Below are positions 33,607-42,791 of a DNA stretch of 64,000 bases, piece by piece. The position numbers and the translations under genes are program-made. Each line of letters starts with the position of its first letter. The first letter of the stretch is position 1. Below the pieces are notes generated by a model. That model worked only from the letters and a program-made list of their open reading frames with translations. It searched no databases and was not told the DNA's origin. Source of the DNA: Ancylostoma caninum (Eukaryota; Nematoda; Chromadorea; Rhabditida; Ancylostomatidae); assembly GCA_037903475.1 (NCBI GenBank), contig JBAJFG010000232.1, positions 62,001-126,000 on the forward strand, given 5' to 3'.

Positions 33607-33657
33607 TACTTGACGGTCGTAGAAGTAATGAATCATTACTTCTAACCCAGTCAAGTA
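33607..33657. repeat. nested inverted repeat
   Basis: Inner arms AGAAGTAATGA (33621-33631) and TCATTACTTCT (33633-33643) are exact complements around one base. Outer arms TACTTGAC (33607-33614) and GTCAAGTA (33650-33657) are exact complements too. The inner 23 bp is a near-perfect palindrome. Confidence 0.85.
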
Positions 33658-33965
33658 GCGGACTTGTAGTTTGTGCTGCTACGAACTCTGCCGTTGAGTC
33701 GGCTGAACAGTGCGACAGTGCGTAGCTCACTTGTGATTCACCAGAACATGTAGTGAGTATGCTGGTGTTTGTTAGCTCAGCCAGGCGGCCACTTTCTGGA
33801 TTTGCAAGCTTCCGGCATGATGATTCATTAGAAATGCTAGCAAACCCTATTAAAACGTTTCGATCGCCTCTTCGGTTTTATGTTTACTAAAGCGCGGAAT
33901 ATCTACGTTTATTTCCGGGAGCCACGTGGTGGTTGCGGTGGCGACTCTTGAAAAAGTGTTTAATT
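33658..33965. other. non-coding, nothing recognised
   Basis: A TTTGTTAGCTCAG word at 33768 resembles a family D end, but no partner arm is present. Confidence 0.3.
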
Positions 33966-34068
33966 TAGGTTTAGGGTATCACGAGACTTTCATGTCCTGT
34001 AAAAACTGCGCAATTCCTGGATTTAATGGCACGTGGGCTGTGATATTTGTCTGGATACCCTAAACCTA
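33966..34068. repeat. short inverted-repeat element with 15-bp perfect arms
   Basis: TAGGTTTAGGGTATC (33966-33980) and GATACCCTAAACCTA (34054-34068) are exact complements, about 103 bp in all. The arms resemble telomere-like TTAGG words, but there is no array. Confidence 0.7.
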
Positions 34069-35512
34069 TCCCTAATCTGGAATACCGGACAGTTTCATGC
34101 AGTAATTTCTGTAAAACCTGAAAAGTTGTTTTTGCCCAGTACAGCGGCATAGGTGTGATGTTATTAGAAGTGCGAGAGGTGTTCGAGGTGCGATTGTGGA
34201 GCTAAAGGGAGCTACGTAATGGTCATTGAGTGGCATTAAGTTAAGAGCGCAGTTTCACTTCAGTTCTCAACATTTGATTTTCTTTTTAAAAATACGTTTG
34301 GGATTTTAAGAAGAATCTGATGATAATTTATACATCACCGATGCAAAAATATCGAAAAAAAAAACCCGTCTTTGTGCCAGATATTTTCGGAGAATTATGG
34401 TAGGCGTTCATTTGATACGATACGGCCAAAACAGGGTTATTTGTGTAGAAGTTTCTTATCAAAAAACGACATCACTTTGATTTCCCCAAAATAATAGGGT
34501 TGTAGGTGGAGTTTCCGGTATTTTTGCAGCGAATCATATATAATGGTGGTCAGCAGCTTTTAAATTCTCTAAGTATGTCAAAATCTCAGATGTGAAAATG
34601 TCGTGGTATTTTGCCTCTGGAGTAAATAAATGTTGATTCCAAAGTAAGAAAATAATGTTACAATGGTATTATTGGATATGGAACGCACATTCTTCGTGAA
34701 GTAGTGATTATTGGACTTATGTTCTTGAGAACCTTGCATACAACATGTTTCAAATTCAAAGATCGATAAAACGACTCAAAATCGATGAATGTTCATTGCG
34801 CCATGGGTAACCTTCTGATCTTTGTGTACAGTAAATGTATGTATTCGAACGGATAAACTATTTGAATGCTAGGGATCTTTTCGAATCGGATATTCGAACT
34901 ATTCCAAATCTGGCAAAATTTGGTTTTTCGAATATTCAGTGTTCGAAAACAATGTGTACTTCGCCGAAATGAACTGTGGTTCTACTGGTGAACTGTCACG
35001 TCATCTGTTTCCAAAAGTGTAACAGTTCGTTCTTGAAAGATGCTGCCGAATAGCTTTTATAACACCAATGCACTACTATGTGCCACAGTTTCGGAGGTGC
35101 TGGAGCTTGAATGATCACTGCAGATTAGGTTGATTGAAGCACCTTATCTGTGGTAATCAGCTCAAGCTTCTTAGATCAGCGTCCAGGCAGACGTTATTCT
35201 CCACATGACGTCAACCACTTGATGAATGACGTTTTCTCGTCGATGCGAATCGATCGACTCGGTTTGTTGTGATTGTTCTCGACCTTATGACTCGCCGCGC
35301 GAGAGTTTACACCAACGCCGAGAGATGCGATTCGCACGGAGATAGTTATGAACTCAACAGAGCGCAGCTACCAACGCTATCCACCCCCACACGTGACTGC
35401 GTACGTGTTTTGTTGTGCGCAGAGTGCAGCAGAACGTCAGGGGGATGAACAGAGTACGATTCTTGGAGTTTTGATGCGGGTCTAAGACATTTTTTCATGA
35501 GAGGGCAACTAA
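34069..35512. other. non-coding, upstream region of gene 2
   Basis: Repeated TTCGAA-type words occur at 34850-34960. The last 250 bp before the ATG is GC-richer and may be the promoter. No TATA box stands out. Confidence 0.3.
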
Positions 35513-35674
35513 ATGGCTTTTTTATCCGCGACTAAGACGTCGATTAGACGATTGAGGTCGCCGGCGCAGAATGTTCCTGAAGAAATCCCATGGATTGCGT
35601 CGGATTATGCACGACTAAGCGATTCTTGCATGCGTCATTTGCAGCACAGGATCAGACGGGAATCCTTTGTTGCG
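35513..35674 (+). CDS. gene 2, first exon
   Basis: 54 codons from ATG: MAFLSATKTSIRRLRSPAQN, then VPEEIPWIASDYARLSDSCM, ending RRESFVA in phase 0 at GTTGCG|GTGAGG. The first 20 residues are basic and hydroxylated with no acidic residue, compatible with a mitochondrial targeting peptide (inference). The start is the first ATG of the frame. Joined to the exons at 38066, 38203 and 39181 it gives a 126-residue protein with all phases matching. The family was not recognised. Confidence 0.6.
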
Positions 35675-38065
35675 GTGAGGCTTTGCAGAGAAATCCGAAT
35701 ATTAGGGTGATTGTCCTTTTCAGGGGTTCTTTGTGGTGATTTATTTTATGGAAAGGATTTTCAGAGCTACATCTAAAACTGGGATTGGACTGCGTGGGCC
35801 TCTAGTTCTTATTTCCTGGAGATAATTTGAGGATTTGAGAAAATGAGAGTGCTGTTCCTGGCGAATGTTCACCGAAAAAGATTTACTGCAAACAATGATT
35901 TAGAGCTGGATGTTTCAAAACTTCGCACTTGCAATGGATCTTATTTTTGTGAAAATTTTATTCCACTCGATGTTAGATCCGTTGCAAATGCAGATTTTTG
36001 ACACATGTATGTCGCACTTGAAAATTATTGGTTGCAGTAAATATGGTAAATGGGTCGTTTTGGTGGAGCACTGTTCTCACTTTTCAGAACGTTCAGATTA
36101 ACCTCATAGAATGAAGTTCTCAATCAACATTATTATTAGCCTTGACTTCCGGTCTGTAATAGCTTTTACCTTGAAAGGGTTTTACCTAGCCTACACAAAG
36201 GTATTAGACGGATTTGTTAGAGAAACAGTATAGATATTTCTGGGCGAAGCGGCGAAATGCTCATTTTTTTTAGGTATGAATGATGTGAAGTCGTTTTACA
36301 CAAGGTTTTGATTGACGTGTTATAGTTCTTATGTGCCGACGGTTTCGTTCTTGGAAAAATCCTACTCCATGAATAACGACCTCGCTGCACTAGCTTCGAG
36401 GTTTACTATACGTTTTCCTTGTAATAGATGACGTAATGTATCCCATAAAATCCGTGGGAGTATCATTGAATCTACTGAACTTTTGATTTAGTGGATGTTT
36501 ACCAGTGTTACGTGACGATTTCGAGGTTTCATAACTTTTGCAGTTCTTGGGGATTGGTCTTGTAGTTTTTGGATTGTCGTACCTGTTTCGGACGACATGG
36601 TCGTATCTGTGTTCAATAGTGTGGCGGTTTGGTTCAGTTGCATCATTGAGTGGTTTTTTTAGGCTTAGGGTTCGTTAGAGGCTGTTGGTTTTTCAAACCG
36701 GTCATTTGAGTTGGACGTGATTGTTCATCGAAATTGATGAAGAGCGTCGGCGATTGCGTCACAACATAACCGAAACCCTCGTGACATGACGTGGTTGGCC
36801 AGGTGGCATCCATAACACAACAACAGATAGTTGTGACCTGTCAATCTCGGCGTTATCAAATGACCATATACGCACACAACACAAACATACACTGGACGGC
36901 AATGGCGGTGGCCCATTTGCGGCCTCGAGTACGACGCAGCGCGACCGCTCCGCGCGCACCGGGATCGGTGTCTTCGCCGCCGGAACGCTATTTCTAGGGT
37001 CTTTTCTTCCTGATTTGCTCGAGGATCCTTAGAATCGAGTAGAAAAGCTGCTAGAAGTTGCATAACAGCAGCAGAATAAAGGTTACGGCGCGCGCGGCGC
37101 GGTTGCGCGACGTCCTTCTTAAGGCCGCAAATGGGCCAACGCCATTGACGTCCACTGTACAAGCAAACGAGAGCAGTGCGTGTCGTTTGAGTATTGTGAC
37201 CGTCGCCTGTCATCATTCGATCTCACGCTCACATCATGATGTGGGTGGGAACGGGTGGTGACAAGAAAGAGACGAGTTATCGTTGCGTTCCAGAATTGAC
37301 GGCTATTAAGAGTTGCTGAGTCATCTGTGCTGTCAGCAGAAAGCCGATATGCTGATGCAACTTATGGCAGTTTATGACATTACTGTGGGCGTTCCTATCG
37401 AACACAGAATAGCCTGCTCATATTGGGTGATATTTCTCGCTCGTAACAAAGCGCACTTGTGTGATTTCCATTGCTGGGGAATTGCCAGGAATTTCCTATG
37501 CGATAACAACATGGATCGATGCGTCGATATTGGCTATTAGCCCACGAACAATTGTAGCCGTTCCCTAGCGACAATGACGGGCGTGCAGTCTACCAAATCA
37601 TTTCGAAAATCATGCACATTGTACGAATGTGCTCTCAATTTTTCAAAAAAGGAATAAAACCCTCTCATATTGGACGTGCAAATTTAAAGGTTGGAACACT
37701 TCCACCTTACGATAGGATTGGCTCAGCCCTAGCACTATAAAAAGATCGGATCTGATGACTGAATGTCGAATAAAGCACTAATTCTGCGGTTGCACTCACT
37801 ACATGGAACGAAGACTATTTTCGAAATCAACTGTGTACAGTCCTTCTCAGAGGGCCGGGCGGATTCCGTGACTGTAGAAACGCGGTGGGACCTGAACGAT
37901 GGATTCAGAGAGAGCATGCCCCAAGTGAGAAGGTCGAATTGGTCCCATCGCGATTCTGCGACCGCAACGCTATGAAACCGCACGCGCAACCCGTCTATCT
38001 TTTGAACAAGGACTGCATGTTAACAACTACGGAAGTATGCTGTATAATTTTCTGTTAAGTTACAG
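35675..38065. other. intron 1 of gene 2, carrying a family B MITE
   Basis: 2.4 kb. Apart from the element at 36890-37157 I see one open stretch after TTTTGCAG at 36551 (FLGIGLVVFGLSYLFRTTW, hydrophobic) that could be an optional exon but lacks a good donor. Confidence 0.4.
36890..37157. mobile_element. TA-flanked palindromic MITE, family B copy 3
   Basis: The left end CACTGGACGGCAATGGCG and the right end (reverse complement CAGTGGACGTCAATGGCG) lie next to TA (36888-36889, 37158-37159). GC-rich inner arms (TTTGCGGCCTCGAGTACGAC on the left, complement near 37120) agree with copies 1 and 2. Length 268 bp, one base shorter than copy 1. The 163-codon minus-strand ORF over it is a by-product. Confidence 0.8.
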
Positions 38066-38132
38066 AGATCTTGCGAGGATTTTTATGTCTTCAAAGACCG
38101 GAGGTATTCTATGTCCCAAGGGCAGCTTCAGA
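38066..38132 (+). CDS. gene 2, exon 2
   Basis: The exon lies between CTGTTAAGTTACAG and CAGA|GTAAGT, a near-perfect donor. In phase 0 it reads RSCEDFYVFKDRRYSMSQGQ and LQ, leaving one base. The other frame also lacks a stop, but only this phase fits both neighbours. Confidence 0.5.
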
Positions 38133-38202
38133 GTAAGTGCTTGTTGGGGTTTGCAGCGCTCTATCCCGAAGGTTGATAAAATCGTCCGTCAGCTGCCTAC
38201 AG

Positions 38203-38237
38203 TTTCACAAATCCTGCACAGTGAATATGAGCCAAAT
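38203..38237 (+). CDS. gene 2, exon 3 (small)
   Basis: A 35-bp exon between GCTGCCTACAG and CCAAAT|GTAAGG. With the base carried from exon 2 it reads ISQILHSEYEPN and ends in phase 0. Caution: its 3' part is the left arm of an imperfect inverted repeat (38215-38239 with 38267-38295), so it could be part of a repeat instead. Confidence 0.4.
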
Positions 38238-38295
38238 GTAAGGCTCGGAGGCAGCACACTCCTCTGACATTTGGATCTGGCTCATGTCCAGTGCA
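38215..38295. repeat. imperfect inverted repeat overlapping exon 3
   Basis: TGCACAGTGAATATGAGCC..AAATGT and its inverted partner (reverse complement TGCACTGGACATGAGCCAGA, then TCCAAATGT) flank a 27-bp loop. In a transcript it could hide the exon 3 donor. Confidence 0.55.
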
Positions 38296-38363
38296 TAAGA
38301 TCTTTCGAAACGAGTAGCAGTTGGCGATCTTGTCGTAGATCTGAAATGGAGCGCACGATTCGC

Positions 38364-38595
38364 TCACGTCATAACTGTTGCAGGAACAACGAATGTTCTG
38401 CTAATGATTCCGTAAGCCAGTTTGTTAGATTGCACCGTTAGCGGCCCATCATCGACAGTGACGTAACCATTGTATGACTTAGAACCAGAACTCTCACTGC
38501 TATTATCTGAACGGAATCTCCGGCTGAGATTCCCACGGATGTCAAGCGGATCGAACGTGACCCAAACCGGGGCCGATGACTGGCGTTTGGTGCCG
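38364..38595 (-). CDS. candidate terminal exon on the minus strand, unidentified
   Basis: On the minus strand TTTCCAG (38602-38596) is followed by an open frame to a stop: TKRQSSAPVWVTFDPLDIRG, NLSRRFRSDNSSESSGSKS, YNGYVTVDDGPLTVQSNK, ending FVVPATVMT. It has a serine-rich linker and a polar, protein-like composition. It lies within the last intron of gene 2 on the opposite strand. No upstream partner exon was identified, so its gene is unknown. Confidence 0.35.
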
Positions 38596-39180
38596 CTGGA
38601 AATGGTCCGTACTATGTTGTAATTTGCAAAGTCGTGGCCAAACCTTCGAGATATCTCGTGTCTCTGGGTGCCAGCCAGCAATTTTTGCACGATTGATGCG
38701 TTTGAAGCGTATGGCCCAGAAGACGAACAATCTGTACTTTACAGATGTGAGGGTTTTCGAGGAAGGTAATGAGTGGTTGTGTCAGTGGACTGGGCTAGCA
38801 AATTGAGTGTTGCCGAACTGTGATCGATGGTACAACTATTCCCGCCTACTCAAGGTTTTACTCTCCCTGATTTGGTAAAAATGGGCGGCTACAGGAGATT
38901 CATGGGCTACTGGTTCACGTCGGCTTCTTATTCTGTCTGTTACCCTCTTTGCTTTGGTTCAGACAGATTGGGCGTACAGCGTGGCTAAGTCAGGGATTCA
39001 GGAATTGTTCGGACAAGTGTAATACTTGTGTTGGCTTATCCACTAAGGTACGAACTATTAAATACACAAGTTCTAAGATTCTTGTGAAATGTTAAGCCAA
39101 AGCAGGTGTCACGCATGGTAAACCCTGTAAGGGATTGTCTATGTAATGATGGCTTTTATATTATTATCTGTATTTTCCAG

Positions 39181-39297
39181 AAACATGGTGGATTGAAACA
39201 GGATGCTACGAACTTAAAGTTTTTAATGAACGTCGAAGCGTCACATTACATTTCCCATCACGTAGGCGTTAATGTGAAGAATTGGGGTGAACAATGA
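39181..39297 (+). CDS. gene 2, terminal exon
   Basis: A strong acceptor (TATCTGTATTTTCCAG) is followed in phase 0 by KHGGLKQDATNLKFLMNVEA and SHYISHHVGVNVKNWGEQ, then TGA at 39295-39297. All other frames are poorer. The four exons together make 381 bp, exactly 127 codons with stop. A missing exon between 38237 and 39181 cannot be excluded. Confidence 0.6.
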   Translation, partial: KHGGLKQDATNLKFLMNVEASHYISHHVGVNVKNWGEQ

Positions 39298-40175
39298 AAT
39301 TTGCGCATCGAATCAGCGAACAAGTGCGTTTTTCTAAATGAAAGGAGCCAATGAGAGCTGATTAAGTTTACTGCAGCGGTTGTATCAACTCTCACATTGA
39401 TTTTATCTGATCAGTGAAAAAAAAAAAACTATTCATGTCCCATTTTATCTGATTCAAGTACGAGAAGAGTTGAATATTTGTGCCCATATTTGCAATTTGA
39501 GCACTAAACGGCAAGCATGCTCATGCTTTGTCTCGTTGTTTGTAGGGGCACCACAAGATTTTTCTTCATTTTTTTTCTGTTCAGTTCCTCTCCTATTGAC
39601 GAAACAGACTATGTATCGTCATGAATACCATATGCTTAGTGCTGGCATGGTTTTTTTTATTGATGTGGGATGTTCGTCGCGTGGGCTGAAGTGCTTGATA
39701 TAGATGTTTTGGTAGTTTTTCAATTAAATGATCTTTTGTTGATTCCACAACGAGCAAAGTGCGATTTGACCATTTAGTTGGTGGTTTATGGACTGTTTTT
39801 CCGCTAAATATTCGTTATGGCTAGTTAATTTTTTTCTATTTGTTTACTAGCCTTCAGTTTACTAGTGAATTCATGTAATTTTTCATTGTTGGGAGGAATA
39901 ATATTACAGTGGGCTTGAAAACAAGTTTGGTCGGGACCGGATAGGACAATTATTCCTCCCACCTATTTGTAATGAGGGGATTATGAGACGAATTTGTATT
40001 TTGTTCAAGTTTTATTCGGGATCTGAGCCAACCAGGCATCTATTTAGAAATGTAAATTGAAGATTGGGTTACCGACTACAGCTGCAAAGCAGTATTGGGG
40101 GACATTCCTCATGGAAAAAAAGTCTTCCCAAATAACGAGATGTGACAAACATAGAAGTGCAGGGAATTTCAAACG
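39298..40175. other. non-coding, downstream of gene 2
   Basis: AT-rich. I found no exon linking to gene 3. Confidence 0.3.
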
Positions 40176-40313
40176 GCCAGGTGGATGCGGACCAGTGAAG
40201 CGGCGCGGCATGGCACTCTAACTGTCCGATAATGCTCTGATCATGCTCTCTGACACTCTCTGCCCAGCGTTACCGCGTCGCGCGTCGCGGCATCGGGCCG
40301 TACCCGCCTGGCC
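40176..40313. repeat. GC-rich inverted-repeat element
   Basis: GGCCAGGTGGATGCGG (40176-40191) pairs with CCGTACCCGCCTGGCC (40298-40313) with three mismatches, and inner GCGGCGCGGCATGG-type blocks are loosely inverted. It resembles, but is not the same as, the GC hairpin at 17051-17139. Confidence 0.55.
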
Positions 40314-40480
40314 CCATAGAGTTCTATGTATCTGCCTCCACTAAGAGTCAGTCAAATTTCTCTCGATGGGGAGTCGTTCCTATCAGCGGCGAAATTTTGA
40401 GAGGAACCAACTAGTAAAAAGTGCTATTTATGCATTTCTCCATAACTTTGTCTTGAGAAAAGAAACTTTCAATGGGTTTG

Positions 40481-40750
40481 ACAGTAATGTAGTCCTGGTC
40501 ATTCTGATTCAATTTTTGTTCCTTTGCTGCTACCGCCGTGCAACCGCAGCGCAGCACCGACGCGATTTTACGGCGCGCAACGCAGGTGCTAACTATTTTG
40601 GACTGGTTGAGACCCATGTACTTATGTCAGAACATGTCAGAAACAGCGGGTTAGTGCCAAGAAACCGCGTCGCAGTGGTGCTGCGTTGCGGTCGCGAAGC
40701 AGTAACAGCGTGGGAACCAAAAGTGGTCAGGATGACGGCGGTTGTACAGT
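40481..40750. mobile_element. GC-rich palindromic element (MITE-like)
   Basis: The left arm (CCTGGTCATTCTGATTC near 40497, GCAACCGCAGCGCAGCACC near 40540) is repeated inverted on the right (complement of GCGACCGCAACGCAGCACC near 40690, then GTGGTCAGGATGACGG). Arms span roughly 85 bp each around a unique middle. The termini are not sharp and no target duplication was certain. ORFs of 128 and 68 codons on opposite strands are by-products. Confidence 0.55.
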
Positions 40751-41134
40751 AGTAATATGTGAGAATAAGACTTAATAGTAAGATAATATCTATTTTTGGC
40801 ATGGGTTTCTCGTCGCGTCATTGAACAGTTTCGGTGCTGCGACGGATTAATGGTTGGTTGCTGCTCGAAATTCTAGTGAAAGCGTCGCCAGTGATCATTG
40901 TGATGCCTTAGCAGTAGGGCTCGAAGAATAGAGATGATTACATATTATTTCTACGCATGTCGAGATGAACTTAAGAAGCATAGCAATTTTCAGTTTTTTC
41001 AGTGAAAATCGTAGAACGCTAGTGATTTTCGCTTTTCTCTGACGTGTGTGCGAGTCCTTTGATCGTAATGCCTACGTCCTTTCGCGATGACGTTGCTGAT
41101 CTTAGGTTGTTCCTGTTCAAAACGATAATTTCAG
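40751..41134. other. non-coding, 5' side of gene 3
   Basis: An ATG frame at about 41069 (MPTSFRDDVADL) lies 20 bp upstream of the acceptor but cannot join in phase with a normal intron. The first exon of gene 3 was not found. Confidence 0.3.
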
Positions 41135-41212
41135 GAAGTTTCTGGTATTCACGTCTGTCCGACAGCTGTAAGGAACCATCCTAGGGATCCTGGGACTCTC
41201 CGGTATTCGCAG
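41135..41212 (+). CDS. gene 3, candidate internal exon
   Basis: Acceptor AAAACGATAATTTCAG and donor TTCGCAG|GTGAAA bound 78 bp, phase 0 at both ends, reading EVSGIHVCPTAVRNHPRDPG and TLRYSQ. It joins in phase to 42162-42224. No family recognised. Confidence 0.5.
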
Positions 41213-42161
41213 GTGAAATTCTGCTATGTTTTGCTGCTCCTATTCCTGTTCCTCTTACCTTCGTTGAAGTTGGATTTTGTCATTCGTATCGTGAACTATC
41301 GATGCGTTTTCATCGTACGCGATGTCAAAATCCTGACTTTCTACGATTGCTTTGCACTATTTGCACCGATGACATTTATTTGCGGATATATCTGCATTCC
41401 ATATTTGCTTGCAAGGCTTGCAAGTCAGTTTGCTGAAGAGAGCAAATTAATTTTTACAAAACACTGCTTGGTACAGGTTCGTACTGCTACCGTTTGTTCT
41501 TTGGGTGATTAGCGCGATAACTATTGGAAAGTTCTTTTTTTTTGAGCTACTGATATCGAACGTGTGGGTCGGAGGAGAGGGATTAGTTTCGTTAAATTTT
41601 ATGGTTGTGATATATAGTTTAATAAAAAGAGTTTGGAAGAAGAGACAAAAGAGTTTGGTAAACGAGGACGTTAACACCAGTCGGCTTGTTTTCTCTTACC
41701 AGTTGTTGTTCCTTGTGGGGGAAGAACGGTGATTTTATGAATAATTAGAAACAAACATGAATAATCGTTACCGAGTATGGAAAGATGATTCACCCGCTGT
41801 GCACTCATTGCGAAGTAGAATCCAACGAAGCGCCAAAGTACACCCTTCAAAAAAGTAATGTCAAAGCGAAAGAGGCTCATTGACGCTTCGGTGCGTTGGT
41901 GCATATCATCTACGGTGCAGAATAGAAGGAAACACATTCAAGATTGTTCTCACCGGCTCAGTTGGTGTGCAAAACCGTGTAATTTGGTGGCTCGTTGGGT
42001 TTTATCTCCTATTTGAGGGGTGGCAAATTATTAGGATGTATTTGCGCTCCTTTTGTTCCCATGTAGCCTCAGTTAACAGTTTCTCACGCTGGAGGCGAGA
42101 GCCGAGAAGTGAGCACGTGGGCGAGGCCTTTAATTTTCCCAGGGTTTTGTTTGCCTTGCAG
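41213..42161. other. candidate intron of gene 3
   Basis: Short ORFs of both strands with biased composition (for example a leucine-rich 99-codon frame from 41213) and no exon borders. Confidence 0.35.
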
Positions 42162-42224
42162 TCTGTGCTTTCACTAATTGGAATGGATTTGAACGTTCCC
42201 GAATGTGCAGACTCTCTAACAAGA
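42162..42224 (+). CDS. gene 3, candidate internal exon
   Basis: It follows TTTTGTTTGCCTTGCAG and ends ACAAGA|GTAATT, 63 bp in phase 0 at both ends, reading SVLSLIGMDLNVPECADSLT and R. The matching phase with both neighbours is the main support. Confidence 0.5.
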
Positions 42225-42665
42225 GTAATTATACGCTTACTGCCGTTCCACACAATAAGAGAAAAATTGAAATGTGGAAATTAAGGCGAGTTTTTCCCCA
42301 TGAATGACATTTGATTTGTTTTGCCACTCTGTTCGCATTTGTTCGTGCTCAAGATGTTTGATCCTTGGTGGGTATTCAAGAGATTCACGTTTTTATGTTC
42401 CTGCGGTTATCAGGGGACACCTTTAAGACTGTCTAAAGAGCTCAGTTTTTACTCTGAAATTATTCGGTAAAGTTGATAAGAGTGACAGGTTTCCTGTTCA
42501 GCTAACATCGTTTTTTTCCGGGGAAAATTGTTCGGCTGTTCTGCCGAAGGTGAACAACTCAAAAAGGTTATATCGTAGAAGGGTGACCTTCTGCTGGCTA
42601 GGAAGTAAAAAGAATGTGAGTCATCGACTCGGCAAAATATGAATCAGAAGGACGTTGTTATTCAG
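42225..42665. other. candidate intron of gene 3
   Basis: No ORF or repeat of note. Confidence 0.35.
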
Positions 42666-42791
42666 GGGAGAGCTCATCTTCTGCGAAGTGTTTGGAATGG
42701 ATTAGGAGATCCGCGTCAATGGGGATTATCCTTTGACGCTTGCAGAGCTTGCAGAGTACTAGCGCATTCTCCCATTCAGATGGATTTGTAG
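42666..42791 (+). CDS. gene 3, candidate terminal exon
   Basis: After ACGTTGTTATTCAG the phase-0 frame reads GRAHLLRSVWNGLGDPRQWG, LSFDACRACRVLAHSPIQMDL and stops at TAG 42789-42791. With the two previous exons it gives 88 residues of an unidentified protein whose N-terminus is missing. It contains a CRAC pair of cysteines but no complete metal site. Confidence 0.45.
   Translation, partial: GRAHLLRSVWNGLGDPRQWGLSFDACRACRVLAHSPIQMDL

Noticed and set aside
33768..33790. TTTGTTAGCTCAG as a family D end
   Set aside because: Only about 13 bp match and there is no inner arm or second end.
36725..37216. 163-codon minus-strand ORF
   Set aside because: It is produced by the palindromic family B MITE and has no domain.
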